Source of the DNA: Candidatus Benthortus lauensis
Lineage (GTDB): Archaea > Thermoproteota > Nitrososphaeria_A > Caldarchaeales > Wolframiiraptoraceae
Assembly (NCBI GenBank): GCA_021650775.1
Contig: JAHSRM010000019.1
Span: 1-41,455, forward strand
DNA: 41,455 nt
Direction of reading: 5' to 3'
The position numbers were made by a program, and so were the translations under genes. Under the pieces are notes generated by a model, which saw only the letters and a program-made list of their open reading frames with translations, was not told where the DNA came from and searched no databases. Below, one piece after another: positions 27,527-36,490 of the stretch. The stretch's first letter is position 1; every line of letters begins with the position of its first letter.

Positions 27527-28581
27527 ATCACTCTTCTCAGGGATTCCAGTATCCTGTGGGGTGGAAGCCCCTGCTCGACTCCGAATGCTATGGCCGTCAG
27601 GTTATATATCTCCTCCTCCCTAAGCCTGATTAAACCATATATCACCGATAGCTTGAATATGTCTTGGAGGAAGGTTTTGCGGCTAACCTCCATCGAGTAT
27701 TCCCTGAACCTCTCCTCCAGATGTAGTGCGAGTTCATGGAAGGACTGGGTGGGGGCCGCCGTGATCAGCCTTCTGTAGGGCGTCTCCCTCAAAGCCTCTA
27801 GGACTGCCTGCGGTGTCTCGGCCTCCAGCATCCGGGAGACCAGCTCCCCGGTAATCTCCACGCCCTCCTCAAGGATTAGTCTCCTGGCCTCGGCTGCGGT
27901 AAGCTCCCACGACTTAGACCTAACGATGGCAGACGCTATGTAGCCGTCTATCTCTGCTGCCATGGCCTTTCTGAGGGGCTTCCTCTCGGCCCTAGGTGTG
28001 TTCTTTAGACCCTGTAGGAGCTCCCTGTAGAATGCTCCGTCCAGAACAGTGTCGAAGACCAGCAGGTCCTCCTCCCTCTCGTATAGCTTCACGGACTCCT
28101 CGGCGTATCTTCCCAGAGGCGTGTTGGCCAGGGACTCGGCCGCCGACTCCAGGGTCGCCTCGGCCAGAGCCCGTATTATTATGTCTCTTAGCCTGAGGTG
28201 CTCCTCGGCTCTAAGCGTCATGGCCCTCATAATCTCGTCCTGGGTCCTCCCAAGTGCCTTCCCCTTCAAGACGTGCTTTAGGTTCCTGTATAGGTGTCGG
28301 CGGAAGTATTGCTCGAGGGCTCCGGGCCTATCGGCCTCCCTTATGAGCCTATACTCGTCGTCTATCGTGCATGACCTGACGAGTTTCTCGAACTCGAGGG
28401 AGTCCAGCCTCTCCCCCTCCTCCCTTATGCATGCACCGTATCGGGTCGGCCTCAGCCTCTCCAGTATCTCGGGGATTGTTCTGGAGGAGGCCAGTTCCTC
28501 GTAGACTCTATGGGGTAGTAGGAAGCCCTTTAGGGCGTATGCCTTTGAGACCGAGTATAGTTTCCCAGCCCTGCTCAACAC
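27523..28581 (-). CDS. A/V-type ATP synthase subunit C (AC39-like)
   Basis: 352 aa helical protein, Y-R-R-repeat character (e.g. EQYFRRHLYRNLKHVLKGKALG, DTVLDGAFYRELLQGLKNT), next to a coiled-coil subunit. Confidence 0.8.
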   Translation of the reverse strand: MLSRAGKLYSVSKAYALKGFLLPHRVYEELASSRTIPEILERLRPTRYGACIREEGERLDSLEFEKLVRSCTIDDEYRLIREADRPGALEQYFRRHLYRNLKHVLKGKALGRTQDEIMRAMTLRAEEHLRLRDIIIRALAEATLESAAESLANTPLGRYAEESVKLYEREEDLLVFDTVLDGAFYRELLQGLKNTPRAERKPLRKAMAAEIDGYIASAIVRSKSWELTAAEARRLILEEGVEITGELVSRMLEAETPQAVLEALRETPYRRLITAAPTQSFHELALHLEERFREYSMEVSRKTFLQDIFKLSVIYGLIRLREEEIYNLTAIAFGVEQGLPPHRILESLRRVI

Positions 28582-28585
28582 ATGT

Positions 28586-28960
28586 TCACCGTCTTCCTAG
28601 GAGTATTCCCATGATTAGCTCGACGGCCTCATCCCTCCTGGCGTTCATCCTCTCCCTCATCTCCTCCGCCCTCCTCCTCGCCTCATCTAGGAGCCTCTCA
28701 GCCTCCTCCTCCGCCTCCCTCCTAACAGCCTCCAGCCTACCCTCAACCTCCTCCCTCACCATGCGGAGGACCTCATCCCCAATCCTAGAGCACTCGGACT
28801 CAGCCCTCTCCACAAGCCTCCTCCTAACCTCCTCGGCGAAGCCAACAAGAGCATCAAACTCCTCCTCAAGCCTCCTAAGCCTCTCCACAGCACCCGACAA
28901 ATCCAGGCCAGCCAACCCAGAACCCCAGCCACACCACACAGAAATAAAATAAAAACCCAT
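28586..28960 (-). CDS. A/V-type ATP synthase coiled-coil stalk subunit (H/G-like); true start probably downstream of 28960
   Basis: [26 protein letters not shown]...EAVRREAEEEAERLLDEARRRAEEMRERM; first about 18 residues look non-coding. Confidence 0.65.
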   Translation of the reverse strand: MGFYFISVWCGWGSGLAGLDLSGAVERLRRLEEEFDALVGFAEEVRRRLVERAESECSRIGDEVLRMVREEVEGRLEAVRREAEEEAERLLDEARRRAEEMRERMNARRDEAVELIMGILLGRR

Positions 28961-29005
28961 CCCCCAAAACCCCTAAAAACACCCGAGACAAACACAGAGA
29001 CGAGA

Positions 29006-29124
29006 AGCCCGGTCGTCTAGCGGCCAAACAAGCCTGGTCAGAACGGGCTACGGATCCCGGGCTTTGGATCCTTGGCCGCAGGAGGAGAGACCCGGGGACC
29101 TGGGTTCGAATCCCAGCCGGGCTA
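29006..29124 (+). tRNA. tRNA-Gln(TTG) with two introns (29028-29051 D-arm; 29068-29089 at 37/38)
   Basis: Spliced 73-nt AGCCCGGTCGTCTAGCGGCCAAGGATCCCGGGCTTTGGACCCGGGGACCTGGGTTCGAATCCCAGCCGGGCTA folds as a full cloverleaf; intron 2 has a bulge-helix-bulge (CTTT/GGAG central helix, bulges GGA and AGA, inner TCCT/AGGA). Confidence 0.92.
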
Positions 29125-29171
29125 CATCTTCTTCCCTTTTCTCTTGCTAAAGGGTTTATGGGACGGTTTAC

Positions 29172-29900
29172 TTGAATGGTTTGGGGTTCTTGGGGGTGGA
29201 TGTGGTTAAGGATTATGTTGATGAGATGTATGGTTGGGTTCCATCCGAGTATAGGTCTAGGGTTGTTATTCCCAGGTCTCCCCTGATCTTGGAGGCTCTT
29301 AGCGTGGCGAGGGATAAGGATTCGAGTCAGATAGCGTTCCGGAAGGCTTTGGTCAGGATTGGCAGGTTCCTGGCATACGAGGTCTCCAAGGAGCTTCCTG
29401 TGGAGGAGTATTGGGTTGAGACGCCGCTGGGGAGGGCTAGGGGGTTCAGGGTCGCCAGTGACATAGTTATAGTGGAGGTTCTGAGGGCTGCGATACCCTT
29501 CGTCGAGGGGATGCTCAAGGTCCTCAAGGACGCCGGGGTGGGGATAGTGAGCGCAAGCAGGGGGCCTGCCCCAGAGTTCAGGATAGAGGTGAACTACGCC
29601 AAGATTCCATCGATAGATGACAGGATAGTGATAATAGCGGACCCCATGCTCGCCACAGGGAACACCCTCCTAGAGGTAACCGAAAGGGTTCTAAGAGAGG
29701 GCAGGCCGAGTAGAATGATATTCGCCACCGTTGTGGCATGCCCGCCCGGGATAAGGAAGGTCCTTGGAAGATACGGGGAGGCCAGGCTCTACACCGCTGC
29801 GGTGGACCCCGAGCTAAACCAGAAGGGATACATAGTCCCGGGGCTAGGTGATGCGGGGGACCGGTGCTTCGGCCCAGACCACCCCCACCCAATAAGATAG
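29172..29900 (+). CDS. upp: Uracil phosphoribosyltransferase
   Basis: 242 aa; VIVEVLRAAIPFVEGMLKVL, IIADPMLATGNTLLEVTERVL, YIVPGLGDAGDRCFG. Exact start uncertain (TTG 29172 or a later codon). Confidence 0.92.
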   Translation: MNGLGFLGVDVVKDYVDEMYGWVPSEYRSRVVIPRSPLILEALSVARDKDSSQIAFRKALVRIGRFLAYEVSKELPVEEYWVETPLGRARGFRVASDIVIVEVLRAAIPFVEGMLKVLKDAGVGIVSASRGPAPEFRIEVNYAKIPSIDDRIVIIADPMLATGNTLLEVTERVLREGRPSRMIFATVVACPPGIRKVLGRYGEARLYTAAVDPELNQKGYIVPGLGDAGDRCFGPDHPHPIR

Positions 29901-29947
29901 CGTTTTAGGAAAACCGTTAATACGAATCGCCTCTCCGATGCGGCGGC

Positions 29948-31522
29948 ATGAGGCCAGGGTTCCGTTCAGGCCTGATAGCTGGAGCCCTGGCTCTATTGGT
30001 TAGCTTTCTCGCCAGGGTCTTCCTCGGCTGGGTCTACTTACCCGAGCTGGGCGCCCAGACATTCTACTCGATTATCCCCGGGTGGCTGGAGTCCACGCTT
30101 ATACAGGCTATGGGGGAGCTGGGGAAATACTCGGCCGTTCTGGGAGCCACGCTCGTCAACCTAGCCCTATTCGGGTTCATAGGACTTGTCTCGGAGCATC
30201 TGGCCGGCAGGCCTACTTGGTGGAGGGCCCTGGCGATGACCGGTCTCTCATACTTGGTCTTGGCGGGAGTCCAGCTCATCCTCATCGGGTTCAACCAGAT
30301 ATATCGGGGAGGGGTCCTGGCACCCTCGCTCCACCTCCTCCTCCCAGCCTCAGCCTACGCATTGACCCTCACATGGCTGACGAGGCCTACCATAGTCTCC
30401 TGCCCCACTCCAACCACCCGCCCAAAAATACTCCACCGTAGGAGGCTGTTAATCAAGTCGGCTGCGGCTGGGGCGGTAGCCACGGCACTACTCCTCTACG
30501 GGCTGGACCTACTATTCAAGAACAGGGAGGCCGGGGGACTCGGCGGAGGGAGGGTCGAGGCATCGGGTGATATCTTCTCAAGCAGCACGCTGAGGCCGCT
30601 CATAGAGAACGAGGTTACCCCCACCGACCTCTTCTACAGGGTGGACATAAACTTCCTCACACCCAAGGTCGATGCATCCACATGGAGTCTTAGGATTCAT
30701 GGGCTGGTGAAGAGGGAGCTCAGCCTCAGCTACCCTGAGATAATATCCCTCCCAGCCGTTGAGGAGTATGCCACCCTCGAATGCGTGAGCAACACGGTGG
30801 ACGGAGACCTAATCAGCACCGCCAAGTGGCGGGGGGTCAGGCTCAAGACGCTGCTGGAGATGGCCGGCCTTGAGGAGGGAGCCGACTACATAGTCTTCAG
30901 ATGCAGGGATGGATACGATGTGGGGATACCTCTTGAGAGGGGGCTGATGGACGCATGCATACTGGCATACGAGATGAATGGCGAGCCGCTTCCACCCGAG
31001 CATGGGTTCCCGCTGAGAGCCATAGTCCCAGGACTCTACGGCATGATGAACGCTAAATGGATAGAGGAGATAGAGGTTGTGGGCAAGGAGTATAAAGGGT
31101 TCTGGCAGAGGAAGGGCTGGACCAATAAGGCAGAATACAAGACTCGCTCCATGATAGTCATCCCAGGCGACGCACCCGTCAGGAGGAGGTTCAGGGGGCT
31201 GGGCGAGGCCACGAGGGAGATACCGAGGGACAAGACAATCATAGCTGGCATAGCCTTCGCAGGCGATAGGGGGATAGAGAAGGTCGAGGTAAGCGTGGAC
31301 GGTGGAAAGACCTGGGAGAAGGCGAGCATAAAGGACCCCCTCTCCAACCTTACATGGGTAATCTGGGCGGCGGAATGGACCCCAACCCAAACCGGCCCCC
31401 ACAAGATAATCGTGAGGGCAACCGACGGCAAGGGGAGAGTCCAGGAGGCCAGGGTAACCCCACCCTTCCCCGAGGGAGCGACAGGGTATCACGTCCTGGA
31501 GATAAAGGTAATCGAGAAATAG
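29948..31522 (+). CDS. Sulfite oxidase/YedY-type molybdopterin oxidoreductase with N-terminal TM domain
   Basis: 524 aa; N-terminal TM segments, RRRLLIKSAAAGAVATALLL, then TLECVSNTVDGDLISTAKWRGVRLKTLLEMAG, GFPLRAIVPGLYGMMNAKWIEEIEVV. Confidence 0.92.
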   Translation: MRPGFRSGLIAGALALLVSFLARVFLGWVYLPELGAQTFYSIIPGWLESTLIQAMGELGKYSAVLGATLVNLALFGFIGLVSEHLAGRPTWWRALAMTGLSYLVLAGVQLILIGFNQIYRGGVLAPSLHLLLPASAYALTLTWLTRPTIVSCPTPTTRPKILHRRRLLIKSAAAGAVATALLLYGLDLLFKNREAGGLGGGRVEASGDIFSSSTLRPLIENEVTPTDLFYRVDINFLTPKVDASTWSLRIHGLVKRELSLSYPEIISLPAVEEYATLECVSNTVDGDLISTAKWRGVRLKTLLEMAGLEEGADYIVFRCRDGYDVGIPLERGLMDACILAYEMNGEPLPPEHGFPLRAIVPGLYGMMNAKWIEEIEVVGKEYKGFWQRKGWTNKAEYKTRSMIVIPGDAPVRRRFRGLGEATREIPRDKTIIAGIAFAGDRGIEKVEVSVDGGKTWEKASIKDPLSNLTWVIWAAEWTPTQTGPHKIIVRATDGKGRVQEARVTPPFPEGATGYHVLEIKVIEK

Positions 31523-31544
31523 CCCCCACATCCTATAAGCCTGC

Positions 31545-32627
31545 GTGGGCCAGGTATTCGCCGAGGCAGAGGGTTCGAGGGAGGCCGAGAAAATAAGGGA
31601 GAACACCACGGAGGATATAGTGGTAAGACACGGGGTGATAACGCCGGATAGGATAATCCTGCACAACTACCCCATAAGCAGTCCAACCACGCTATTCAAC
31701 CCAAGCATAATCTACAACCCCGAGGAAGAATCCCTTACAATCTATGCACGCATAATATTCGGATACTACATGTATGTGAGCAGCATAGTAGAGTTCAGCA
31801 TCCCGTTATCGGACTTGACGAGCAAGACCATAAACACCCACAAATACACAGGGAACATAGTCGTCTATCCCTCGGTTAAGCATGATGTGTGGGGGGCCGA
31901 GGACCCGAGGGTTTACAGGTTTAACGATGCCTTGGCCATGACCTATGTTGGGAGGACCATTAACTACTTTAACCCTGCCATAAGGAGGAACAGGACCATA
32001 CCCATAACCGCATTCTACGACGAGTCCCGTAAGACTTGGTCCAAGAGATTCGTCTTCAGCCTCTCTAAGGAGTTCGGCGAGGTAATAAGCAACAAGGACG
32101 CATTCCTCCACGAGTCTCCCGACGGCTCACTCTACCTCCTACATAGACCCCACATGGCCGACGAAACCTACCACCTGCTCGCCAGCACCCTCAACGACAG
32201 GGTCAGGATTAGGTTAGGAGGGCTGGAGGAGGTCGTGGTAGATAATGGAGTGGAGGTTCTGAGGCCCACGGGGTTTGAGGGGAAGCTAGGCTGGGCCGCA
32301 CCCCTACTCAAGAGGAAGGATAGACTGATAACCCTGATACATGCCACAGACAAGGACGACGTAGTCTACCGTGTGTTCGCAGCCGAGATAACACTCAGGA
32401 GAGACGAGGTAGCCGTCGAGGCCGTTACGCCCCGATACATAATGGAGCCCAGCACGCCCTACGAGATTATGGGTGAGAGGCCCATGGTGGTGTTCCCCTG
32501 CGGGGCCGCAAAGATAACGGATGACCTATACGCTGTGTCTTACGGTGCCTCTGATTACATGGTTGGGGTGGGGACACTGTCCCTCAACCGCCTCCTCTCA
32601 GAACTCGATAAAGGGAGAATCTATTAG
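31545..32627 (+). CDS. GH130-like glycosidase/phosphorylase-fold protein
   Basis: 360 aa; NPSIIYNPEEESLTIYARII, VWGAEDPRVYRFNDALAMTYVGR, GASDYMVGVGTLSLNRLL. Confidence 0.75.
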   Translation: MGQVFAEAEGSREAEKIRENTTEDIVVRHGVITPDRIILHNYPISSPTTLFNPSIIYNPEEESLTIYARIIFGYYMYVSSIVEFSIPLSDLTSKTINTHKYTGNIVVYPSVKHDVWGAEDPRVYRFNDALAMTYVGRTINYFNPAIRRNRTIPITAFYDESRKTWSKRFVFSLSKEFGEVISNKDAFLHESPDGSLYLLHRPHMADETYHLLASTLNDRVRIRLGGLEEVVVDNGVEVLRPTGFEGKLGWAAPLLKRKDRLITLIHATDKDDVVYRVFAAEITLRRDEVAVEAVTPRYIMEPSTPYEIMGERPMVVFPCGAAKITDDLYAVSYGASDYMVGVGTLSLNRLLSELDKGRIY

Positions 32628-32674
32628 GAGAAGGTATCTCCTGCCTCCCACGTGATAAGATTTAGCCTAAAGTT

Positions 32675-33853
32675 TCATGAGACCTTACGTATCCCTAGGA
32701 TTAGGGCCGCTATCTCAAACCCTATACTTACCTGGATTATCAGGTGCGTTAGGTTTAGCTGGTATAGGTAGGAGTAGATTAATGCGCCGAGGACCATGGA
32801 GGCGTGGAAGGACGTGGAGAATAATCCGTATCCGAATGCTCTTGACCTGTATGGGAGGTAGTCTGCCACCGCAGCCCTCATAACGGTCTCGGCCGAGCTC
32901 ATGGAGAGGCCCCATAGGATTGCGGCGGCGTATAGCCCCGTTCTACCTCCGTGGAGGAAGAGTAGAGGGGTGATGGGCAGGGTTGTTAGAGGCTGGATTA
33001 GGAGGGTCTTCCTGCCCACCCTATCGTAGATGGCTCCCAGGGGTATGGCGAGCAGAGCATCCGACATCATGGCGACGAGGTAGATGAGCGGGACCTCTGC
33101 TGGAACCAGGACACGTAGGCCGACCTGGGTCTGGAGATAGTGGGAGACTATGGCCCAGTGGATAAGCCCAACGCCTGTTAGCGATGCGAATGCGAGGAAG
33201 CCCCTGAACCCCCCGCTTATCCTCGGCCTCTCACCAATCCTAAGCGAGGCCCTCGGGGTTGGGTAGAGCCTGTATGCCAGGAGGAGGATTATGGGGGATA
33301 GTATCCCTGGAGCTATGAGTGATGCGAAGGCGGCCCTGTAGGACTCTATCACCTGCTCTCCGCCCATGAATATAACCGAGGAGACCATGAGGGGTCCGAG
33401 TATAGCTCCTACTTGGTCGAGGAGTTCGTGGAGACCGAATCCCTTGCCCTTCCCAATATCCTCCGATACCTCCGAGAGGACCGTGTCCCTTACAGGCGCC
33501 CTGACACCCTTCCCGAACCTCTCAACATAGTATAGCAAGATGACTTGGGGCCATTCCCCGGCCATGGATAGGAGGGGTAGCGATAGCACCGAGGAGTATC
33601 CGAGTATGAGGATTGACCAGTAGAGCCTCGGAGACGGGTGCCTGTGAGCCACGTATCCCCCAACCATCCTAGAGAAGACGGCCACCATCTCCCCAGCCGC
33701 CAGAACGCCTAGAACCAGGGCAGGTGCGCCTAGGAGGTTCAGGTATGCTCCGCTAACAGACCTTGCCCCCTCATAGACCATGTCGGCGAAGAGTGAGACG
33801 AGCCCCAGGGCCAGGATGACGCCCAGCAGCCTCCACCGCAATTCTTTCATCAA
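32675..33853 (-). CDS. Major facilitator superfamily transporter
   Basis: 392 aa polytopic protein; RFGKGVRAPVRDTVLSE, GAIYDRVGRKTLLIQP. Confidence 0.88.
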   Translation of the reverse strand: MMKELRWRLLGVILALGLVSLFADMVYEGARSVSGAYLNLLGAPALVLGVLAAGEMVAVFSRMVGGYVAHRHPSPRLYWSILILGYSSVLSLPLLSMAGEWPQVILLYYVERFGKGVRAPVRDTVLSEVSEDIGKGKGFGLHELLDQVGAILGPLMVSSVIFMGGEQVIESYRAAFASLIAPGILSPIILLLAYRLYPTPRASLRIGERPRISGGFRGFLAFASLTGVGLIHWAIVSHYLQTQVGLRVLVPAEVPLIYLVAMMSDALLAIPLGAIYDRVGRKTLLIQPLTTLPITPLLFLHGGRTGLYAAAILWGLSMSSAETVMRAAVADYLPYRSRAFGYGLFSTSFHASMVLGALIYSYLYQLNLTHLIIQVSIGFEIAALILGIRKVS

Positions 33854-33885
33854 GGGGTAGCGTGGATGTGTTATTAAGGGATTGG

Positions 33886-34581
33886 CTAGGTGAATGAGAT
33901 TACGGCCAATACTAGGGCTACCAGGGGCGGGATTAGGTCCCCCATCTTTAGGTCTATGTTCCTCCAGCTCCGCCTCTTATGGGGGTTGAACCTCCTCGCC
34001 TCCAAGGCCACCTGCATGTCCTCAGCCTTCCTGGCCGCCAGCTGGATTAGTATGTGGGAGATTAGGGGGAGGCGTGGAACCACGTGGAGCGGCGTCTTGA
34101 GGAGACCTCTTGACCTAAGTGATTGTAGTATTTCCTGGAGGTCTCTCAGCATTCCTTGGAGCATATTGTATGCCAGGGCCATCGTGTAGGCGATGATAAC
34201 CGGGAGACCTATCCTCCCCAAGGTGTCGGCGAACTCCCATGGGTCGGACGAGTAGGCGTAGAGTATCGAGCCCGAGACCGCGGCCTCCACCCTAAACAGG
34301 ACTAGAAGCAGCACCTCTATTCTCCCGGAGCCGGCCACCAGGTATGCGAATAATCCGAGGCCTAGGGCCATGGGTAGGAAGGCTGCGAGGAACCCGAGGA
34401 CACGCCTTACCCCCGAGACCTTGGACGCCATGATGCTGGATGCCGTGAATATTATGGCTGTATCTATCCAGTCATGTATCATGGTTATCGTGCTTATGAG
34501 TATGAGTAGGTATGCTGTGGAGGCTATGGGGTGGATTAGGCTCGCCCTACTCCACGAGACCTCTCCTCGGCTCACCCTCAT
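33886..34581 (-). CDS. ECF transporter transmembrane component (EcfT/YkoC-like)
   Basis: 231 aa; polytopic, LEARRFNPHKRRSWRNIDLKMGDLI; adjacent to ATPase and S component. Confidence 0.82.
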   Translation of the reverse strand: MRVSRGEVSWSRASLIHPIASTAYLLILISTITMIHDWIDTAIIFTASSIMASKVSGVRRVLGFLAAFLPMALGLGLFAYLVAGSGRIEVLLLVLFRVEAAVSGSILYAYSSDPWEFADTLGRIGLPVIIAYTMALAYNMLQGMLRDLQEILQSLRSRGLLKTPLHVVPRLPLISHILIQLAARKAEDMQVALEARRFNPHKRRSWRNIDLKMGDLIPPLVALVLAVISFT

Positions 34582-35854
34582 AGACTATCTTACCCCCTCT
34601 CAGGACCATGCATCTATCGGCGAACGCCTCGGTGAAGCGTTCATCATGGGTTGCTATGAGTATGGCCGAGCCCTCCTCCGCAGCCTTCACGAGAGCCTCA
34701 CCAACCCTCTCGGTAAACCTTCTGTCAAGCCCGTGAGTCGGCTCATCCACGGCCAGCAACCTGGGTCTCAGGGCCAGGCCTAAGGCTATCGCAGCGAGAC
34801 GCTTCTCACCCAGGCTCAGACTATACGTCGGCTTATCCAGAAGATACTCCGCCCCCAGGGGCCTAACCGCCTCCTCGGGTAGGTTCGAGATTTCCAAGTC
34901 CTCCCTCGGCGTCCTCCCAACCAGCTGGAGGATGGGGTTCTGGTGGATGTATGCCGCTATGCCTGGGGATGGTCTCCCGCCATCTAGTAGTATTGTCCCT
35001 GAGCTGGGTTTGAGGAGGCCTGAGACGAGTTTCAGGAGGGTCGATTTACCCGCACCATTCCTCCCCATAACCGCAACCATCTCCGAGCCCCTGACGGAGA
35101 ACGATACACCTCTGAGGACATCCCCGCCGCCAGGATACCTGAATGATAGGCCCCGGACCCTCAGGACCTCTCCTCCACCCGCCCGCCTACTCCTCCCAGC
35201 CTCCAGCCCGCCGTCCCATAGGCTCTCCTCAGGACCGAGGCTGACCACCTTGTCCGGTGTTAGGCCCTCGGGCCTCTTCTCATAGGATGCTATGATGACG
35301 CCGATTCCCCCCTGCCTCAGCTCTTCTATCAGGCTTGTTATCTGGCGTCTTGTAGGCGGGTCTATTGTCGCCAGGATGTTGTCTAGGAGGAGGATTCCCG
35401 GCTGGAGGGCTAGTGCGGAGGCCAGGGCTAGGCGATACTTCATCCCTATGCTTAGGCTCCCGACCCTCCACCACATCCTATCTCCCAGCCCCACCGCCTC
35501 TATGGCCGATGAGGCACGTCTCCACACCTCTTGCCGTGGGAGGCCGAGGTTCTCTGGGCCGAAGGCAGCCTCGTCTATCACCCTTGAGGTGAGTAGGTAG
35601 CCCTCAACCTCGTCTGGAACATATGCGGAGGTTGTCTCGGAACGGAGTTCTCCCTCGTGGGGTATGAGGCCGTCTACTGCGAGGAGGATGCTCGTCTTCC
35701 CTGAGCCGCTTCCGCCTGCGAGGACCGCCAGCTCTCCCTCACGTAGCTCCAGCTCTATCTCGGGGCTCCTCCACCCCTCCCTCCTAGCCCTGAACCTCCT
35801 TAGCCTGAGCAACGGGCCAGCCACGTAGACCCCCTGCTTCCACAACCCTATCAA
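34547..35854 (-). CDS. Tandem ECF ATPase (fused EcfA1-EcfA2 / YkoD-like)
   Basis: 435 aa with two NBDs: GGSGSGKTSIL...SIGMKYRLALASALALQPGILLLDNI and GRNGAGKSTLLKLVSG...SLGEKRLAAIALGLALRPRLLAVDEPTHGLD. Confidence 0.92.
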   Translation of the reverse strand: MIGLWKQGVYVAGPLLRLRRFRARREGWRSPEIELELREGELAVLAGGSGSGKTSILLAVDGLIPHEGELRSETTSAYVPDEVEGYLLTSRVIDEAAFGPENLGLPRQEVWRRASSAIEAVGLGDRMWWRVGSLSIGMKYRLALASALALQPGILLLDNILATIDPPTRRQITSLIEELRQGGIGVIIASYEKRPEGLTPDKVVSLGPEESLWDGGLEAGRSRRAGGGEVLRVRGLSFRYPGGGDVLRGVSFSVRGSEMVAVMGRNGAGKSTLLKLVSGLLKPSSGTILLDGGRPSPGIAAYIHQNPILQLVGRTPREDLEISNLPEEAVRPLGAEYLLDKPTYSLSLGEKRLAAIALGLALRPRLLAVDEPTHGLDRRFTERVGEALVKAAEEGSAILIATHDERFTEAFADRCMVLRGGKIVYEGEPRRGLVE

Positions 35855-36380
35855 CCACGGCCTTTACCAGCAACCCGCCTAAGACCACGCCGCTAATAAG
35901 CATGGAGGCGATTATCGCAAGGTGGAGCTCGGGCGGGTATCCTGGGTCCCTGCACGCTGGGTAGAATGGTGAGACCAGGCAGTCGAAGGGGTAGGATGCG
36001 ATTACGGGGAGCGCTCCTGCGAGGGCCATGGTCCCCCACCCCCATCTCCTGTATCTCCCGAGGGCGAAGGCAAGCTCGCTCATTATCCCCTGGGCTGGGC
36101 CATAGTAGTAGAGTAGGATGCTGTAAGGGCTTACGAGAAGTAGCTCAACTATCGCAGCCACAGTCTCGCCTATGAATGCGGCCCCCCTCCTCCTCAGCAC
36201 GTAGGCTGGAAGCGTCCCACCGATATACCACATGCCATAGATTAGCCCGATGCCAATGTGGCCTCCGGCCAGGAAGGCGAGGGGTGCGACCAGGTGGCTC
36301 CATGCGGCGAAGATGACTCCCGAGACGACCGAGAAGGCTGCCAGACCCGTGATAACCCTTACGGTGCCTATCGACGCCAT
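35784..36380 (-). CDS. ykoE: YkoE-like ECF S component (thiamine/HMP uptake)
   Basis: 198 aa; GHIGIGLIYGMWYIGGTLPAYVLRRRGAAFIGETVAAIVELLLVSPYSILLYYYGPAQGIMSELAFAL. Confidence 0.82.
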   Translation of the reverse strand: MASIGTVRVITGLAAFSVVSGVIFAAWSHLVAPLAFLAGGHIGIGLIYGMWYIGGTLPAYVLRRRGAAFIGETVAAIVELLLVSPYSILLYYYGPAQGIMSELAFALGRYRRWGWGTMALAGALPVIASYPFDCLVSPFYPACRDPGYPPELHLAIIASMLISGVVLGGLLVKAVVDRVVEAGGLRGWPVAQAKEVQG

Positions 36381-36408
36381 CTCCTCCAGGTGCCTGGGCC
36401 TGCAGTGT

Positions 36409-36437
36409 CAATATAACCCCTTCCATAAGCGGGTTAT
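36409..36437 (-). promoter_or_regulatory. ykoE operator/promoter: ATAACCCGCTTAT - 6 nt - GGTTATATTG
   Basis: 13-mer is the exact reverse complement of the thiW-upstream 13-mer; following 10-mer identical, same 6-nt gap. Confidence 0.75.
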
Positions 36438-36490
36438 TCTGGGAAGCTATATAAGGTGGGTGCGGTGGGTGGAGACAGCGGGGGCCAGAG

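Noticed and set aside
28907-28960. N-terminal MGFYFISVWCGWGSGLAG of the ATP-synthase stalk subunit as a signal or TM segment
   Set aside because: More likely translated G/T-rich 5' flank; the coiled-coil begins afterwards and a later TTG/GTG start is plausible.
30809-31666. 285-aa antisense ORF opposite the sulfite-oxidase-like gene, and other long antisense ORFs (e.g. 2963-3457, 20437-20880, 18108-18731)
   Set aside because: Low-complexity or shadow translations of strongly supported genes on the other strand; GC-rich codon usage makes stop-free antisense frames common.
30370-32170. Similar strings cacatggctgacgaggcctaccat (about 30371) and cacatggccgacgaaacctaccac (about 32152)
   Set aside because: Short match in different frames of unrelated genes; most likely chance.
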